Shown here piece by piece: positions 11,201 to 23,882 of a stretch of DNA of 64,000 nucleotides. The stretch lies in assembly GCA_958298945.1 (NCBI GenBank), contig OY282610.1, forward strand, positions 30,578,167 to 30,642,166, written 5' to 3'. Every line of letters starts with the position of its first letter. Within the stretch, counting starts at the first letter, position 1. Below the pieces are notes generated by a model. That model worked only from the letters and a program-made list of their open reading frames with translations, was not told where the DNA came from and did no database searches. This stretch comes from Atherix ibis (taxonomy: Eukaryota > Arthropoda > Insecta > Diptera > Athericidae). A program made the translations under genes and the position numbers.

Positions 11201-12090
11201 ATTAAATCAGTTTCACTAAATGTCAATACGAACATAAATAAAATATTCCTTTTATATGACATTGTCTGATATTTTAAAGTAGTTCAATTTAATTATTACA
11301 ATTTTTCCATTACGTTTAACATAAAACTGTAATGGATGAAATTTTCAAATAATGAACTATGATTGAATATATTTAATGGCATTTTTTCCATTCTGTTGAT
11401 AACTATCAATAAACTCAGTAATTATATTTTATGTACTTAATCACGCAAAATATTTGTCACCTTTATCATGATATATAGTAAGGAATTGTTCGAATCATGC
11501 AAATTCACATACGATCAGATCAGTTTTCACCCCTAATATGAAATGTTCGATAAATACTAATAAAAAAAAAAAAGGCACATGAAAATCCATATTGATTTTT
11601 TGCCTTCCATAATTTATTATTAAAATATTTGCATTCCTTTTAAAAACAATTCAAAAGGTAACATTCGAAATAAAATATTTTTTGCAATATTAAAAAAGTT
11701 TATTAGTTTTTTTATTTAATAAAATTGCTTTTAATAGAATTATTTTGAATTTGTATATGTATAAATTGTCTGAGTAAAGCAAAAAGCTCTCGAAATAAGA
11801 GCTTTTATAATGGTAGCATTGGAAAATTGTTCGATTTTTCTTTTCAAAAGGAATTTTTTTTAAGTATCTTTTATAAAGAAAATTAAATTTTCCAGGAATT
11901 TTTTTTTTACAATATATAAAAAAAGATACTTTCGTTATTTCCGAAAAAGAAAGCATAATTTGCTTATAAAAATTTGAAATTATTATTTTAATATAATAAA
12001 ATGTTAAATTTTAGATGGAATTTTTTTTTTTGGTTAAAAAATAATAGCTGTGAATTTAAAAAGAAACTGCTGTAATTTTTGCATATATCG
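8244..12090. other. Gene-free AT-rich stretch upstream of raspberry
   Basis: Long homopolymer runs and TA repeats, no coding sequence recognised. A G-run with a short pyrimidine-free tail sits at about 9978-9999. The raspberry promoter and any 5' UTR exon should lie here or further upstream but give no clear core-promoter motif. Confidence 0.5.
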
Positions 12091-12420
12091 TGAATTATTT
12101 TCCTAAGAATAAGTGAGTTTAACACTCTTTCGAGTTGACAGTGTGTATTCTTGTTGGCGTTGAGTGTTAAATTGAGAACGCACAAGCGCTGTCTGAAACG
12201 CGTGCTCTCTTATCATCTGTCCAAAAATGCGTCCGACTATGTGACGTTATCTTCAACTACAATACATTAATATGCAATAATATCATAACCCAACAAGTGC
12301 AAGGATAGGTACGAATAGCTTTGTATCGGATGTATGAGGGTAGTATGATTCCTATTCACGAGTAGTAGTATATAGTATGGCATACTCACTAAATCAATCT
12401 ACAAAGCAATTTTAAATCTT
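12091..12420. other. Less AT-rich island, possible regulatory DNA
   Basis: Base composition is clearly more mixed than the flanks, with several CpG and a TGACGT half-site near 12241-12246. This could be a promoter or enhancer for the minus-strand raspberry gene, 3.9 kb away. This is inference only; no TATA box or initiator is convincing. Confidence 0.25.
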
Positions 12421-15307
12421 TTACAAGATAAAAAATATAAGTAAACATTAATTAAAAAAAAAAAATTATGTTTTATCTATATTTAAAAAAAAAAATATTA
12501 TTGTTTTTTTATAAAATTTTGTTTGTTGTATTTTTTTGTTTGTTGAATTTATTAATTATTTTATTTTTTAAATAGGGATGTTTTTGTTATTATTATTATT
12601 TTTTTTTTTTATATAGGCTATGTAAATATTGCCTGTAGGTGCTGCGCCGCTGCCTAGATATTATGTACATATCATCGTATATTATTGATATTTTTCTTAT
12701 TTCCCATAAAAATAATAATAAAATTAAAAATAAAAATTTTCCACCAAAAATTGAAGTAAATTTTTTTTATTTCATTAAAAAATTCTTGAAATTGTCAAAT
12801 TTTTTTAAAATTATTATTACAAAAACATTAAAAATATAGTAAGTGATTTTTCATTAAGGCGAAAGGGGATGGGCCTCTAAGTTTCTTCCAAGTTGATATG
12901 AGGAATATTTTTTTTAATTTTTATTTTTTATTTCTGGGGTTAGTTTTTCAAAGTAGTTTTTTTTTTGATAAAAAAAAAGTGATTTTATTAAAGAATTTTT
13001 CTTTTCCTTAAAAAAAAAAAATAAACTATTAATTTCTGTGAAAAAGGACAAAAACTTTTTATTCCCCAAAAAAAAAAAAAAAACCAAATATTTTTTTTGC
13101 GGGGGGGGGGGGGGGTGAATATTTTATAACACAAATAAATTGTATTTAAAATGAAAAATTTAATAATAATTTAATAAATTACCAATTACATTGTAATAAT
13201 TACTCAAAAAAAAATCAAAAAAAAATAAAAAACCAAGAAAAAACTACAAATGAAATTGGGGGTGCATAAATTAATTAATATATTCTTCTATCGCATGCAC
13301 CCACCCCATCGTTATTTAATAGGGAAAATGGAAGAAAACAAATTTAATTAATGATTCCAGAAATAGATATCGATGGACACACTTTTTTTTGTTCAAGAAG
13401 GACGACAGTAAATCTACGTTCATACTTTCATATATCCTTTCGGTTGAGACTTTTCGTATTTACAATAAATACACACACCACCTTCTTCTATGTAAAAAAA
13501 AAAAAAACTAATATGCACACACACCCCTATAAACAGATTGATCCCAGTACGAAAATCAGCAAGCGACTGACTCTACATTGGTTATTGGCGAATGAAACTC
13601 TGTAACTGGTTACATACGTAAGGAATGGTAATGCATAAACTAAGCTATAAAATTTTATTGAAGATCAGATAGTGCATTTTTTTTTGAACATTCACTTTAT
13701 AAAAATCTCAAGCATTACCGGGTAATCCAAGCCGAACGAAATCAATGGAGTTTCTTCAATGATATAAGTAACGTTTGGTAATGCAGAAAGTAATCGCTTA
13801 CATTTTGCATTACCCCTAAGGAAAAGTAAACTATAGTTTGATGCAGATGGTAAGGCACTCATTCTTACTGGTGAGATAAATCTGTAATCAATTCGACTGG
13901 TATAGAAAATATCAATGGTTCCCAAAAAAAGAATATAAATATCGACGTTTATATGCATACGCATATACACGAACGCCTTGTAAATTTTGTTTATTATTTT
14001 CTATTGTATAGATGCCAGTGTGTTGGCTGGACTCTATATGAATGAATGGATGAAATTCAATATTCTCACGTGCACTTGTGCTATGGCTGCGCCGTTACTC
14101 TAGGTCTTCTTCCTCTCAAAACACGAGGGAAGCAACATTTTCTAGGTTAGGTTGCGCGTTTTTAGTTTTGTTATTTCCAAAATGATTATTTCTAATCTAT
14201 ATTATTACCTCATACATTATTGTATGCTAATTCATAGAGTCTCTTCAATTAGATTAGATTATATATATTATATTTTTTGCCCATTTTAATTAATAAACGA
14301 AATTCTTTCTTTTATACAATTATTTGCAGTTTTCGATTGAAAATTATCCAAAAGAAAACAGATATAAAAGAAAGTATCATTAAATTAATGGAATATTTTA
14401 TATATAATAATAATAATTAAAAAAAACAATAAAAAACCAGCTCTATTAACATTTGTACTCTAGAATGAGAGAGATATTTTTATTTTTGTATTCTCTCCAG
14501 TAACAATATTTTAAATGCACAATCAGACGAATTATTTTTTTTTTCTAATTAGCTAGGCACGACAAAAAAAAAGAATCTCATTAGCAGTTTTAGATTTTTT
14601 TTCCTCATACTTTCATTTGGGGTTTTTATCATTTTCTTTAAAAAAAAAAAAAAAAAAACAACAACTGAAAAACATGTTCAATTGGGTACACAATCCCCAA
14701 TCTCTACACAATCCCAACCATATATCCTTAGAGTTAGTTATTAAATTATCATTTAATTCTTTTATATTTTTTCTGTATAATAACTATTGTTTTTATTTAT
14801 TGTTGTAATAATTAATTGTAAAAACTATCATTATCCATTTTTTTTATATTTTTTTTTTTTTTTAATAAATTGAATTTTATAAAATTTATTTCTTAAAAAT
14901 AACTTGTTTTGAGTAGAAAATAATAAGAAGAGAAAAAAATTATTTATTAATAAATTTTTTTTTTGCAATTATTTTAATAGAAAATTGGTTAAAGATTTTT
15001 GTTTTGTTTCAAAAGCTCATTTCTAATAAAATTTGCAGTGAAATGTAAATTCTTAATGGCCACGACACAACTCAGGCCATTTGGTGATAATTGAATGCTG
15101 GGAAGGGGTAGGGGGGTGGGGGTGGTTGCGGGTGTGCACACGGACATATTCCACTAGCTATCTTTGAACTCAAGACAAATTGGATATAATTTATACATTT
15201 TCATAGCACATTTCCCGCTCACAAGAGCAGCAAATGAAAACATATTCAAAAAATGCCGGGAAAATTATTGTTGGTAAGGAAAAAAAAACAAAAACAAAAA
15301 ACCAAAT

Positions 15308-15338
<31 letters not shown>

Positions 15339-16680
15339 TTTTTTGGTGTAATCAAGAAGAAAAACAACCGCTACTGCTGTTACTATCGCATGTTTTCGAG
15401 CGATGTCGGCGTTCAAATAACTTTTTCCATTCAAACATAAAACGCCGAAATTTAACAATTTAGTTTTTGGTGTTTTTTTTGCTTTTTTCTTTTAAATTCT
15501 CGACTTTATTTAACAAAAGATATTGTATAATTTTATAATAATAATAGAAAAAGGATTAAATATATAGTTTTTCTGTTATTTTGTTAATTAGAGTAATTAA
15601 TATCGATACCGAGATATAATTTAGAATAAAAATTATTTAATTAAATAATTCACATCACCACCACGTGTTATGGTCATTGTACTCGTACATGATATATTTT
15701 TTTGTGGGTTTTTCAGTAAAAATCAACCCCATCGAAAAAATTTAACATAGCAACGTGTTTTGTTCATTTTTTTTTCGAAAGTTTTTCGAAATAAATTTAT
15801 ACAATTTTTTGCACATAATTAATAATAAAATTAATTAATTTTCACAAAAAAAAAAAAAAACATTTGAATTTTTCAAAAGAACCAAACATAATTTTTTTTT
15901 GAGTTTCTAATCAATTATCTCAATTATAATTAGAGAAAATTACTAAAAAAAAAAAAAGAAATAAAATAACTAAAAAAAATTTATTTTCTTTTCCAGATAT
16001 TGTGAATATATGATGTACGCACGTCTGTTTTCCTTCATTCCATGTTCGACAGATTTTTATATACAAAACTATTCGAAATAATCGTAACTTTATTTTAAAA
16101 GAATTCCATTTATTATTCACAGTAATAAAAATATCTAATAATTTATGTATTTATTGAATTTGATAGAAAATTCATTAGTTTTCGGTAATTGCGCTTATTT
16201 AGTTACGATATTTTTTAATGTGTGTGCATTTTTTTTCATCTGTTCTCAACAAAAAAAAAAAAAAAACATACCAGAGACTCTCGTTGGCATTTCAACCGAT
16301 AGTATACTTGACCACGAGAAACTATTCGGGAGCGTGTAGCTGTGTTTAGGTTAGAGCTCCGAGATTCAGCCGTCATATGAAAATCTACACTGACGGCCAT
16401 AAATGCTGATCCAGCGCATCAGTAATAATTACAATTCTTTAGGAAAAAATTAATTTTCCATATTATATTTGACCGTTATTTACGAGTAGCTATTTTTTAT
16501 TTATATATTATAAATATTATTTTTTTATATGTCCTAAGAAGTAATGCCAACAATTGAGAATAAGTAGATATTTTTTGAATTTTTTATTTTACTCCTTTAA
16601 ATAAAAAATTCAAAAAATATCATCTAATTAAATTTAAAAAAATAAAATAAAAGGTCAAATAATTAAAGTAGAAGAACACA
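12421..16680. other. Gene-free AT-rich stretch with simple repeats
   Basis: No coding sequence recognised. Contains a G-homopolymer around 13100-13116, an ATT trinucleotide run at about 15313-15339 and many poly-A/poly-T runs. Open frames here are low-complexity translations. Confidence 0.5.
15100..15122 (+). other. Potential G-quadruplex
   Basis: Four G-runs (3, 4, 6 and 5 Gs) separated by AA, TA and T, followed by more G-rich sequence. The run lengths and 1-2 base loops fit a stable intramolecular G4. It stands out in AT-rich DNA. Role unknown. Confidence 0.6.
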
Positions 16681-17010
16681 ATTCCGACTGAAACTGAAAA
16701 CTGAACCGCAAATACACATAGTGTACTTGCGAGTAGATGCCCAGTGGAACGCATAATTTACTGACAGAAGCATTCCCGAAATTTGGAACGGTGGAGTCCT
16801 TCAGGCTTTAGGGAACACTTGATGCGCAACTATAGTTGCAACGCTTGTTCAATGGCTGCTAGTCTTCCATTTAGGAGTCTGCTTCCACACAGTTCCGCTC
16901 CTCCTTTTACTGTCGGGCTTGGGACCGTGTCAACTAGATTGTCAGCAAACTGGTTAATTACGGGGATGATATGCTACACTGAACGCATCATTAATTTCAA
17001 AATAACTAAA
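16681..17010. other. GC-richer island, origin unknown
   Basis: A patch of balanced composition in AT-rich DNA, with a 14-bp palindrome (GCAACTATAGTTGC near 16828). Translations on both strands are partly open but match nothing I know. Probably an old repeat fragment. Confidence 0.3.
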
Positions 17011-19090
17011 AATAATTTATTCACTTAACTTATTTCTATTTGAATTTCAAATATCAAAAACACTAAAATTATGGGTTTTGTGCATTCTCATAAGATTGTG
17101 AATATTTTAAAATTTCGACAGCTCCGACTAAAAAACAGAATTATTATTAAACAAAAATTATTTAGTTTTCCAAACAATTACAAACTAATTTCTATAAAAA
17201 AAAAAAGTATAAGAAATTATAAAATTTTTGAAATTAAAACATTAAATGTAATAATTTTTTCTTTTTGTGTAAATTTAACAAACGAAATAAATTAGACTAA
17301 AAAATTTTTAAGATAAAACAGCCAAATTTGCAAATAATCCATATTGCCTGGAAGAAAAAAAAAACATTTTAAAATGGGAAATAAATTATATTTTTGGTAG
17401 ATAAATAAAAATACAAGCAGGATTCAACTTCTAAAATAGAAAGAAGTACTTAAGATCATTTGATGAAAATTTGTTATTTTCCCCTAGTTTGTAATGTCTG
17501 AGGGTACTATTAAATTGCACCTTCAAATTAAAGAACTTACATATATAAGTAAATTGTGTACTTACACACACACACACATACATATATATATATAAACATA
17601 TCCATTTAATATACAATTGTCCCTTATATGTCCTTTAACAAAAATTATATCAAATACAAGATTACAATTTATGTTAAATAATTTTTCTCAAAAATTCTAT
17701 AGTAGAAAATATATCTTTACTATTCAAAGTAATATTATAACTAGAGACAGGGTAGAAGGGAAGGGTAAGGGTTGGTAAACAGATATTTCATTTGATTATG
17801 TTTAAATTTGTATTTATTTAAATTAATTTCTGGGAATTCTTATTGATCTTAAAATTTTATTTATTAATAATTATTTTTCATAAAAACTTACGTGTATATT
17901 ATTGTACAAAAAAAAATTTAATACAAAAACATTTTGTTTAAATAAATATAATTATTCATAAATGAATCTATAAATAATATACTATTTTTTCTACAATATC
18001 TATTGAGAATTAAAAAATATTTAATTATTTAAATTCTGTTTGAAAACTATTTCGATTCAATTATCATAGTTGATAAGCAATCCACTACTACATTTCAATT
18101 TAAAAATATTTTTTTTTTTCTTCTATATATTTTTAAATTAATTGGGAATTTTCTTTTCTTTAAAAAAATATTTATACTTAACAATAAAATAATGCGGTAA
18201 TTACAAAGTTTATTACGATTTGATTTATATAAAATTTATAAGATTTCGTTTAGAAAGGTTTTTAACTAAAATACAATAAAAAATTAAATATTTTTTTCGT
18301 TCAAATTAAAATATAAAACAAAATTATTTTTGTAAAAATATTGTGAAAAAGAATTATGAACTTTTCAAATTACGAGTATTATTAAATAAATACGCCATAT
18401 GAACGATTCGGATTCTTTGTTGCTTATCAAAAATTAATGTTTTTAAATATTTTTTTTTTTACTCGAATGAAGCAAGGTAATATTGTGGTAGAAAAATGTC
18501 AAGGTCTCAATAAGTTATTCTGATTATCCATTATTAAACAAACTGAATAGAAGAGGTAGAAAAACTAACAAACCTGAATATGAACGTAATAAATTTACAA
18601 TAATTCCATACCCAATGAATATGAAAGAGCTTCGATGCAGATTATAAAATAAGCCTAAATGACTGCAAATTAATTCTATAGAAGTGAATTTATTAGTGAA
18701 CACATTTAGAAAATGTTTTTTTTTTCCTATTAATAATTGATAATTTTAAAAACCGTAAAAGAATTTTAATTTGAAAAAAAAAAAATAAAGTTAGAACAAC
18801 TTCTGAGCATTAAGGATTTTTGTGATTCGTTTTCCACCTTTTGAACATAAATTTATAACTAAAAGCTGCTTTTTGGGGAGCTTTTGGGAAAAAGTTCTCA
18901 GAATTCAAGCATTTTCATTTGATTAAACTTTATAAAATATTAGAGTATATTCCAAATGAGAGCTTTCTGGTACTAAAAAGAGCTTTTCATTATATTCTGG
19001 GTTTTTCGTTCTTCAAGTATTTTTATGATAAAAATTATTTTTTGTTTTTAAAATTACAACTATAAAAAATTTATAGCAAGCAAACAAAGA
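17011..19090. other. AT-rich, nothing identified
   Basis: Contains a short CA run near 17566-17580 and long A/T runs; no gene, RNA or transposon recognised. Confidence 0.45.
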
Positions 19091-19660
19091 AACATTGATG
19101 ATTGTTTTCCTTTGAATGTGCTCATATCCTAGTAGTCGGTGTAATTGTTTCCGTGAAGTTCACTTCTTTTTATTTTCCTAGGACGGTTTCAGGTAAACCG
19201 TTTGTCGATTATAAGTCAGTCAAAACGGTTTACATTATGGTTGTATCAAGTTACACTCTTGTCAGAGTGTAAAAGTAGCATGAGTGCATTTTTGGTCATT
19301 AACACTTACTTTTCACTTTTTGAACCAAGCTTCTAAGGACTGGCTAAGGCAATTGACCTTTATGATGTGTGTAGGCATATACTGCACTTAGGATTATCGT
19401 AGGTATAAAAGTATAAGGGATTCGGACCTAGGCTGCGACCCTGAAAGACACTGGCTAAGATGGCATAAATATAACAATAATCAATATTTTCAGCTACCTG
19501 TTCCAAAGCAATTCAGTGTGCCATAAACTGTCCGGGCAGTATTAATTTCGTTCCAGCGAATGCGCTATGTAGTAGACTAAGGCGGTGATACTGCTGCATA
19601 GTCGAATGCTCAGTTCTACTCGTAAATCCAAACTAATACTGACGAATCACACCCTTGATT
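19091..19660. other. Mixed-composition region, unidentified
   Basis: Less AT-rich, with a perfect 8-bp stem-loop at 19251-19272 and repeated GACGGTTT/AAACCGT words near 19170-19232. May be an unrecognised repeat. No protein motif seen on either strand. Confidence 0.3.
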
Positions 19661-19891
19661 TCAATAATCGGAAAAAGACGTTTTAGGGTTAATTTTTCAA
19701 AAAGATTTTTGATAAAATGAGAAGGAGAACTACGAGTCATTTTTCTATTGTAAAATAGAACATTTTATTTATTTCTTTTAAAATTTTATTCAATAAATTA
19801 TTTAAAATCCATTTTCAAATTAATAAAATAAATTTAAATAATAAAAAAATCTGTAGAAAAATATTCTCATTATTTTTTTTTTAGTCATCTA

Positions 19892-20990
19892 TCAGGTGTA
19901 TAAGCAAAAACAAATTTATTCAAAGTACTTGCCCTCGCTAGCTACACATTTTTCCCATCTCTCGGGCATTTTGTGGATACCACGCCAAAAAAGTTCCTCC
20001 TCTTTCGAGGCAAACCACTCATCAAGCCATTTTCGGACGTCTTCGTAAAAATCGAAGTGCTGCTCAGCGAGCGCGTAGCCCATTGACGAAAACAGGTGGT
20101 AGTCGGAAGGGGCCAGGTCTGGTGAATAAGCGGTGTAGGGTAGCACCTCTCAGTTGAGTGTTTCCAAGTAGTTTCAGACCATTTTTGACGTGTGCGATGG
20201 TGCATTGTCGTGAAGGAAAATCAGCTTGTCATGTCTTTGTTGATAATCCGTCCTTTTTCACGCAGAGCACGGTGCAATTTGATCAGTTGTTGGTGGTAGC
20301 GGTGGACATTGACAATTTCAACAGGTTTCAACATCTCACAGTAGACGATACCCTGCTGATCCCACCAAACGCACAGCATCGTCTTCCGTTCGAAGCGAAT
20401 GGTCTTGGGGAAGATGTTGATGGTTGGCCGGGATCAACCCACGATTTCTTGCGTTTAGGATTCTCGAAATATATCCACTTTTCATCGCCTGTCACAATCC
20501 GATGCAGGAAAGGCTTTAATTTTAGTCTGGCGAGCAAGATTTCGCATGTGTTTTGGCGTCGATTCATCTGCCTATAGTTCAATTCATGCGGCACCCATTT
20601 TCCAATCTTTTCAATCTTCCCCATGGCACGATAGGGTATCGTCTTCGTCCAAAAGAGCCTGCAATTGATGGTACTCAACCTTCCTAGGCTTATTTTACAG
20701 CTTCTTGTACCACAAGTCAAAATTTCCATCTTTGAACAGACATTACCAATCTCAGCATATTGTTTCCGATAAAGCACTGTCGCCATAGGCCTCCATAAGC
20801 ATTCGATTTGATTCGGCAGCCGATTTCTTCAAATTGAAGCAGAAAAGCAGAGCTTCCCGCTGATTAATGTGCACTTATTAATGTTGACAGATGTCAAACT
20901 CATAAAAAAAGTATGGCGTGCGCATGGTAGCTTAATACACTCACTCACGCCATCTATGCCCAAACAGCGGATTTAACCTTATACCCCCGT
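19892..20990 (-). mobile_element. mariner, mauritiana-type, deleted copy
   Basis: Bounded by TA (19890-19891; 20991-20992). The ends carry GGTGTATAAGC-like inverted repeats, shared with the copy at 35878-37091. Against that copy it lacks about 40 bp just inside the left end (junction at a repeated AAGC), the transposase start region and part of the DNA-binding region. It cannot encode transposase but may keep some terminal sequence. Confidence 0.85.
19916..20868 (-). pseudogene. mauritiana-type mariner transposase, broken
   Basis: Minus-strand blocks in order: GKWVPHELN, FLHRIVTGDEKWIYFENPKR, then in another frame YSPDLAPSDYHLFSSMGYAL and PERWEKCVASEGKYFE with stop at 19916. These are Mos1-like motifs; SPDLAPSD holds the third catalytic Asp. 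Frameshifts separate the blocks and the N-terminus is deleted. Confidence 0.85.
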
Positions 20991-20992
20991 TA

Positions 20993-21426
20993 AATTAAAG
21001 AACTAAGTAAATTTGGACAATTTTTGTTATCCAAATAAAAAAAAGCAGAAAACTCTTATTCAAAATGTTGTAAGCGCTTTATGACCCTAGAAGCTACACG
21101 CGCACTTTATACCAGACTGCCCAGATTTACTTTGCGATAATCTTCTTTTATAGATAAATTAATAAAGAATTTATACCTTATGAAAGAATAAATAACTATA
21201 ATATTATAATATAAATAGAAGAAATTCTAATAAAAATTATTGTAACAATAATTACATGAATAGAAGAGGTAATTATAATGGTAACAATTCCAATCGTAAT
21301 ACTAATAATGGAAATAGAATATATAATGTAAATTATATTGTAAAAATAATAATTATAATAATAATCGCAATAATTAACAATGTAATTTAAAATAAGAACA
21401 GGAGCTCCGATCAAAAAAGAACAAAA
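20993..21426. other. AT-rich spacer between two mariners
   Basis: AAT/TAA-rich simple sequence; the open frame in it is low complexity. Nothing else seen. Confidence 0.45.
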
Positions 21427-21428
21427 CA

Positions 21429-22705
21429 ACCTCGGCTGAAAAGTTTATAAGGTTGACATCTAGATGGCGCCTCTTGCAAAAATCTACTTAATTATCACAA
21501 ATGATTCCTGTCAAAATTTGACAGCAATCGGTCGATTGGTTCGTGAGATATAGCATTTTGAGTGAAGCAACTTTTGTTATTGAAAAAAAAAAATGGATAA
21601 AGACGAATTTCGTGTATTGATAAAGCATTGCTTTTTGATGAAAAAAAATACAGTGGAAACCCAAGCATGGTTTGACAAACGTTAGCCGGACTCTGCTCCA
21701 GCTATTTCAACTGTGGAATATTGGTTTCGTCAATTTCGAACTGGTCGTACGAGCACAGTTGATGCAGAACGCAGTGGACGCCCAAAAGAGGTGGTTACGG
21801 CAGAAAACATCAAAAAAATCCACAAAATAATATTAAATGACCCTAAAGTGAAAATGAGCGAGATAGCTGAGACTCTGAAGATATCGAAAGAGCGTGTTGG
21901 ACATATCGTGCATGAATATTTGGGCATGCGAAAGCTGTGTGCAAAGTGGGTGCCGCGTGAGCTCACTGTGGACCAAAAACAACAACGTGTTGATGATTCT
22001 GAGCAGTGTTTGGAGCTGTTCAAGCGCAATAAACCCGAATTTTTGCGTCGATATGTGACAATGGATGAAACATGGCTCCGTCACTACACTCCAGAGTCCA
22101 ATCGGCAGTCGGCAGGGTGGAGAGCGAGCGACGAACCGAATCCAAAGCGTGGAAAGACGCAACAGTCGGCTGGCAAGGTGATGGCGTCTGCATTTTGAGA
22201 TGCGCATGGTATAATATTCATTGACTATCTCCAGAAGAGACAGACGATCGACAGCGACTATTATACAGCGTTATTGGATCGTTTGAAGAAAGAAATCGCT
22301 AAGAAACGGCCTCATTTGAAGAAGAAAAAAGTGTTGTTTCACCAAGACAATGCATCGTGTCACAAGTCGATGAAAACGATAGTCAAACTCAATGAATTGG
22401 GCTACGAATTGCTTCCCCATCCACCGTATTCTCCAGATCTGGCTCCCAGCGACTTTTTCCTGTTTGCAGACCTCAAGAGAATGCTCGCTGGCAAGAAATT
22501 TAAGACCGATGATGAAGTGATTGCCGAAACTGAGGCCTATTTTGAGGCAAAACCGAAAGAGTACTGTAAAAATGGTATCGAAAAGTTGGAAGATCGCTAT
22601 AATCGCTGTATCGCTCTCGAAGGCAACTATGTTGAATAATAAAAATGAATTTTGCAAAAAAAAAATATTTTTACTGTGTTACCTTAGAAACTTTTCAGCC
22701 GAACA
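21429..22705 (+). mobile_element. Full-length mariner, recently inactivated
   Basis: About 1.28 kb with inverted ends sharing CGGCTGAAAAGTTT. The right flank is TA (22706-22707); the left flank is CA, taken as a mutated TA. Full-length structure and nearly intact transposase point to a fairly young copy. Confidence 0.85.
21593..22639 (+). pseudogene. mariner transposase with two nonsense codons
   Basis: From ATG at 21593 to TAA at 22639 there is a single 349-codon frame broken only by TAG at 21683 (codon 31) and TGA at 22196 (codon 202, where family members have Trp in VFWD). N-terminal helix-turn-helix region, linker, then the catalytic core: MDETW, HQDNASCH and PYSPDLAPSDFF. The second and third Asp are 35 residues apart (DD34D). 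All three catalytic Asp are present. The copy is inactive as it stands. Confidence 0.9.
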
Positions 22706-22707
22706 TA

Positions 22708-23168
22708 AGGGTGGAAAAATATTTATATTTTTAATAGTAACGGGCGCGAATGTATCTTATATGTGTAGATACAATAGAAATATTGTAAACAACAGTACGG
22801 TTAACAAAATAACGTGCATAACCAGAGAAAATATATATACAAAAGGCTTGGCCGAATGGGCTTAACTTATGAAGGAAATATAACGACACATTTCACCTGA
22901 AGGCCAACGACTGACTATCCACAAAGTCTGGATTGAATATTGAATGATAATAAAAATGACGAACCTTTTTTATCGATCCTGTAGTAGACAGCAACACCAT
23001 TTTGCTATAATTTCACTCAATAAAAATATAAATCTAATTAATACTCGTGTAAATTCAATTTAATACAATAATTATTTCATAATTGTTTTTTTTTTCTTCT
23101 CTATTATGTATAATATAATATTTATTATTTATATTACAATACATAATTTAAATATAATCTATACGGAC

Positions 23169-23199
<31 letters not shown>

Positions 23200-23803
23200 G
23201 TTTTTAATATAGCAGTTATGATTAAAAGAAAAAAACCGAACAATTTTAACAATAATTATTAACGTCAGAAAACGGATGATGATAAGCTTAGCAGCAATGT
23301 TCCTCAAAATTGACAATCTGACGTTACTGTTGTAAGGTTTTGGTAAAACTATCGTCGTAAATAGTAACTAAAATGGCTGAAACGTCTCATTTTTAAAAAA
23401 ATTCTATTATCTATAATTAAAGAAAGAATCTTCGTTTTTTTGTTTGTCTTTAATTAAGCCTATTTTTTTTGTTGTGATATATTTTAATAGTTGGTCTTTC
23501 GGGAACTCCTAGAAAAAAAAACATTGGTAATGACTAAATTTTATATAAAACTCACTATTATTCTATGGAAAATTTTGAGTGTATTTCTTTTCGAGTAGTT
23601 CAGCATTTTTAAAATTTAGGTAAATATTTTTAAAAAAAATACTAAAGTCTTTGTAGAAAAAATTAATACTATTTAAAATTCTGTTAATTATTTTAATTGA
23701 TTTTTTTTTGTGTTTATTTTTTGGTTTCTTTATTTATTATTCCTCTTTTATTTTTTTGTTGTTGTTGTTTTTGTTGTTAATTTTATTTAAATGCAAATAG
23801 ATT
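22708..23803. other. AT-rich intergenic DNA
   Basis: No gene recognised; an ATA trinucleotide run lies at about 23170-23199. The low end borders the 3' end of the coiled-coil gene. Confidence 0.45.
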
Positions 23804-23809
23804 TTTATT
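23804..23809 (-). terminator. Candidate polyadenylation signal of the coiled-coil gene
   Basis: AATAAA on the minus strand, 74 bases after the stop codon at 23883; a second AATAAA follows at 23782-23787. Chance occurrence is possible in such AT-rich DNA. Confidence 0.4.
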
Positions 23810-23882
23810 GATTGGATTTTTGTTCAAAAAGCTCGAAGAGCTTTTGTTGATAGATTTTTGAAGATTGATAAGATTGGGACAT

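Noticed and set aside
12091..12420. Promoter of raspberry
   Set aside because: Composition and a TGACGT word alone are not enough; kept only as a low-confidence island.
15313..15339. Possible CRISPR-like or regular repeat
   Set aside because: Plain trinucleotide microsatellite; no spaced repeats of CRISPR type anywhere in the window.
16783..17028. 81-aa open frame in a GC-richer patch
   Set aside because: No recognisable motif on either strand; probably an old repeat.
21196..21429. 77-aa open frame rich in Tyr, Ile and Asn
   Set aside because: Translation of AAT/TAA-rich simple sequence.
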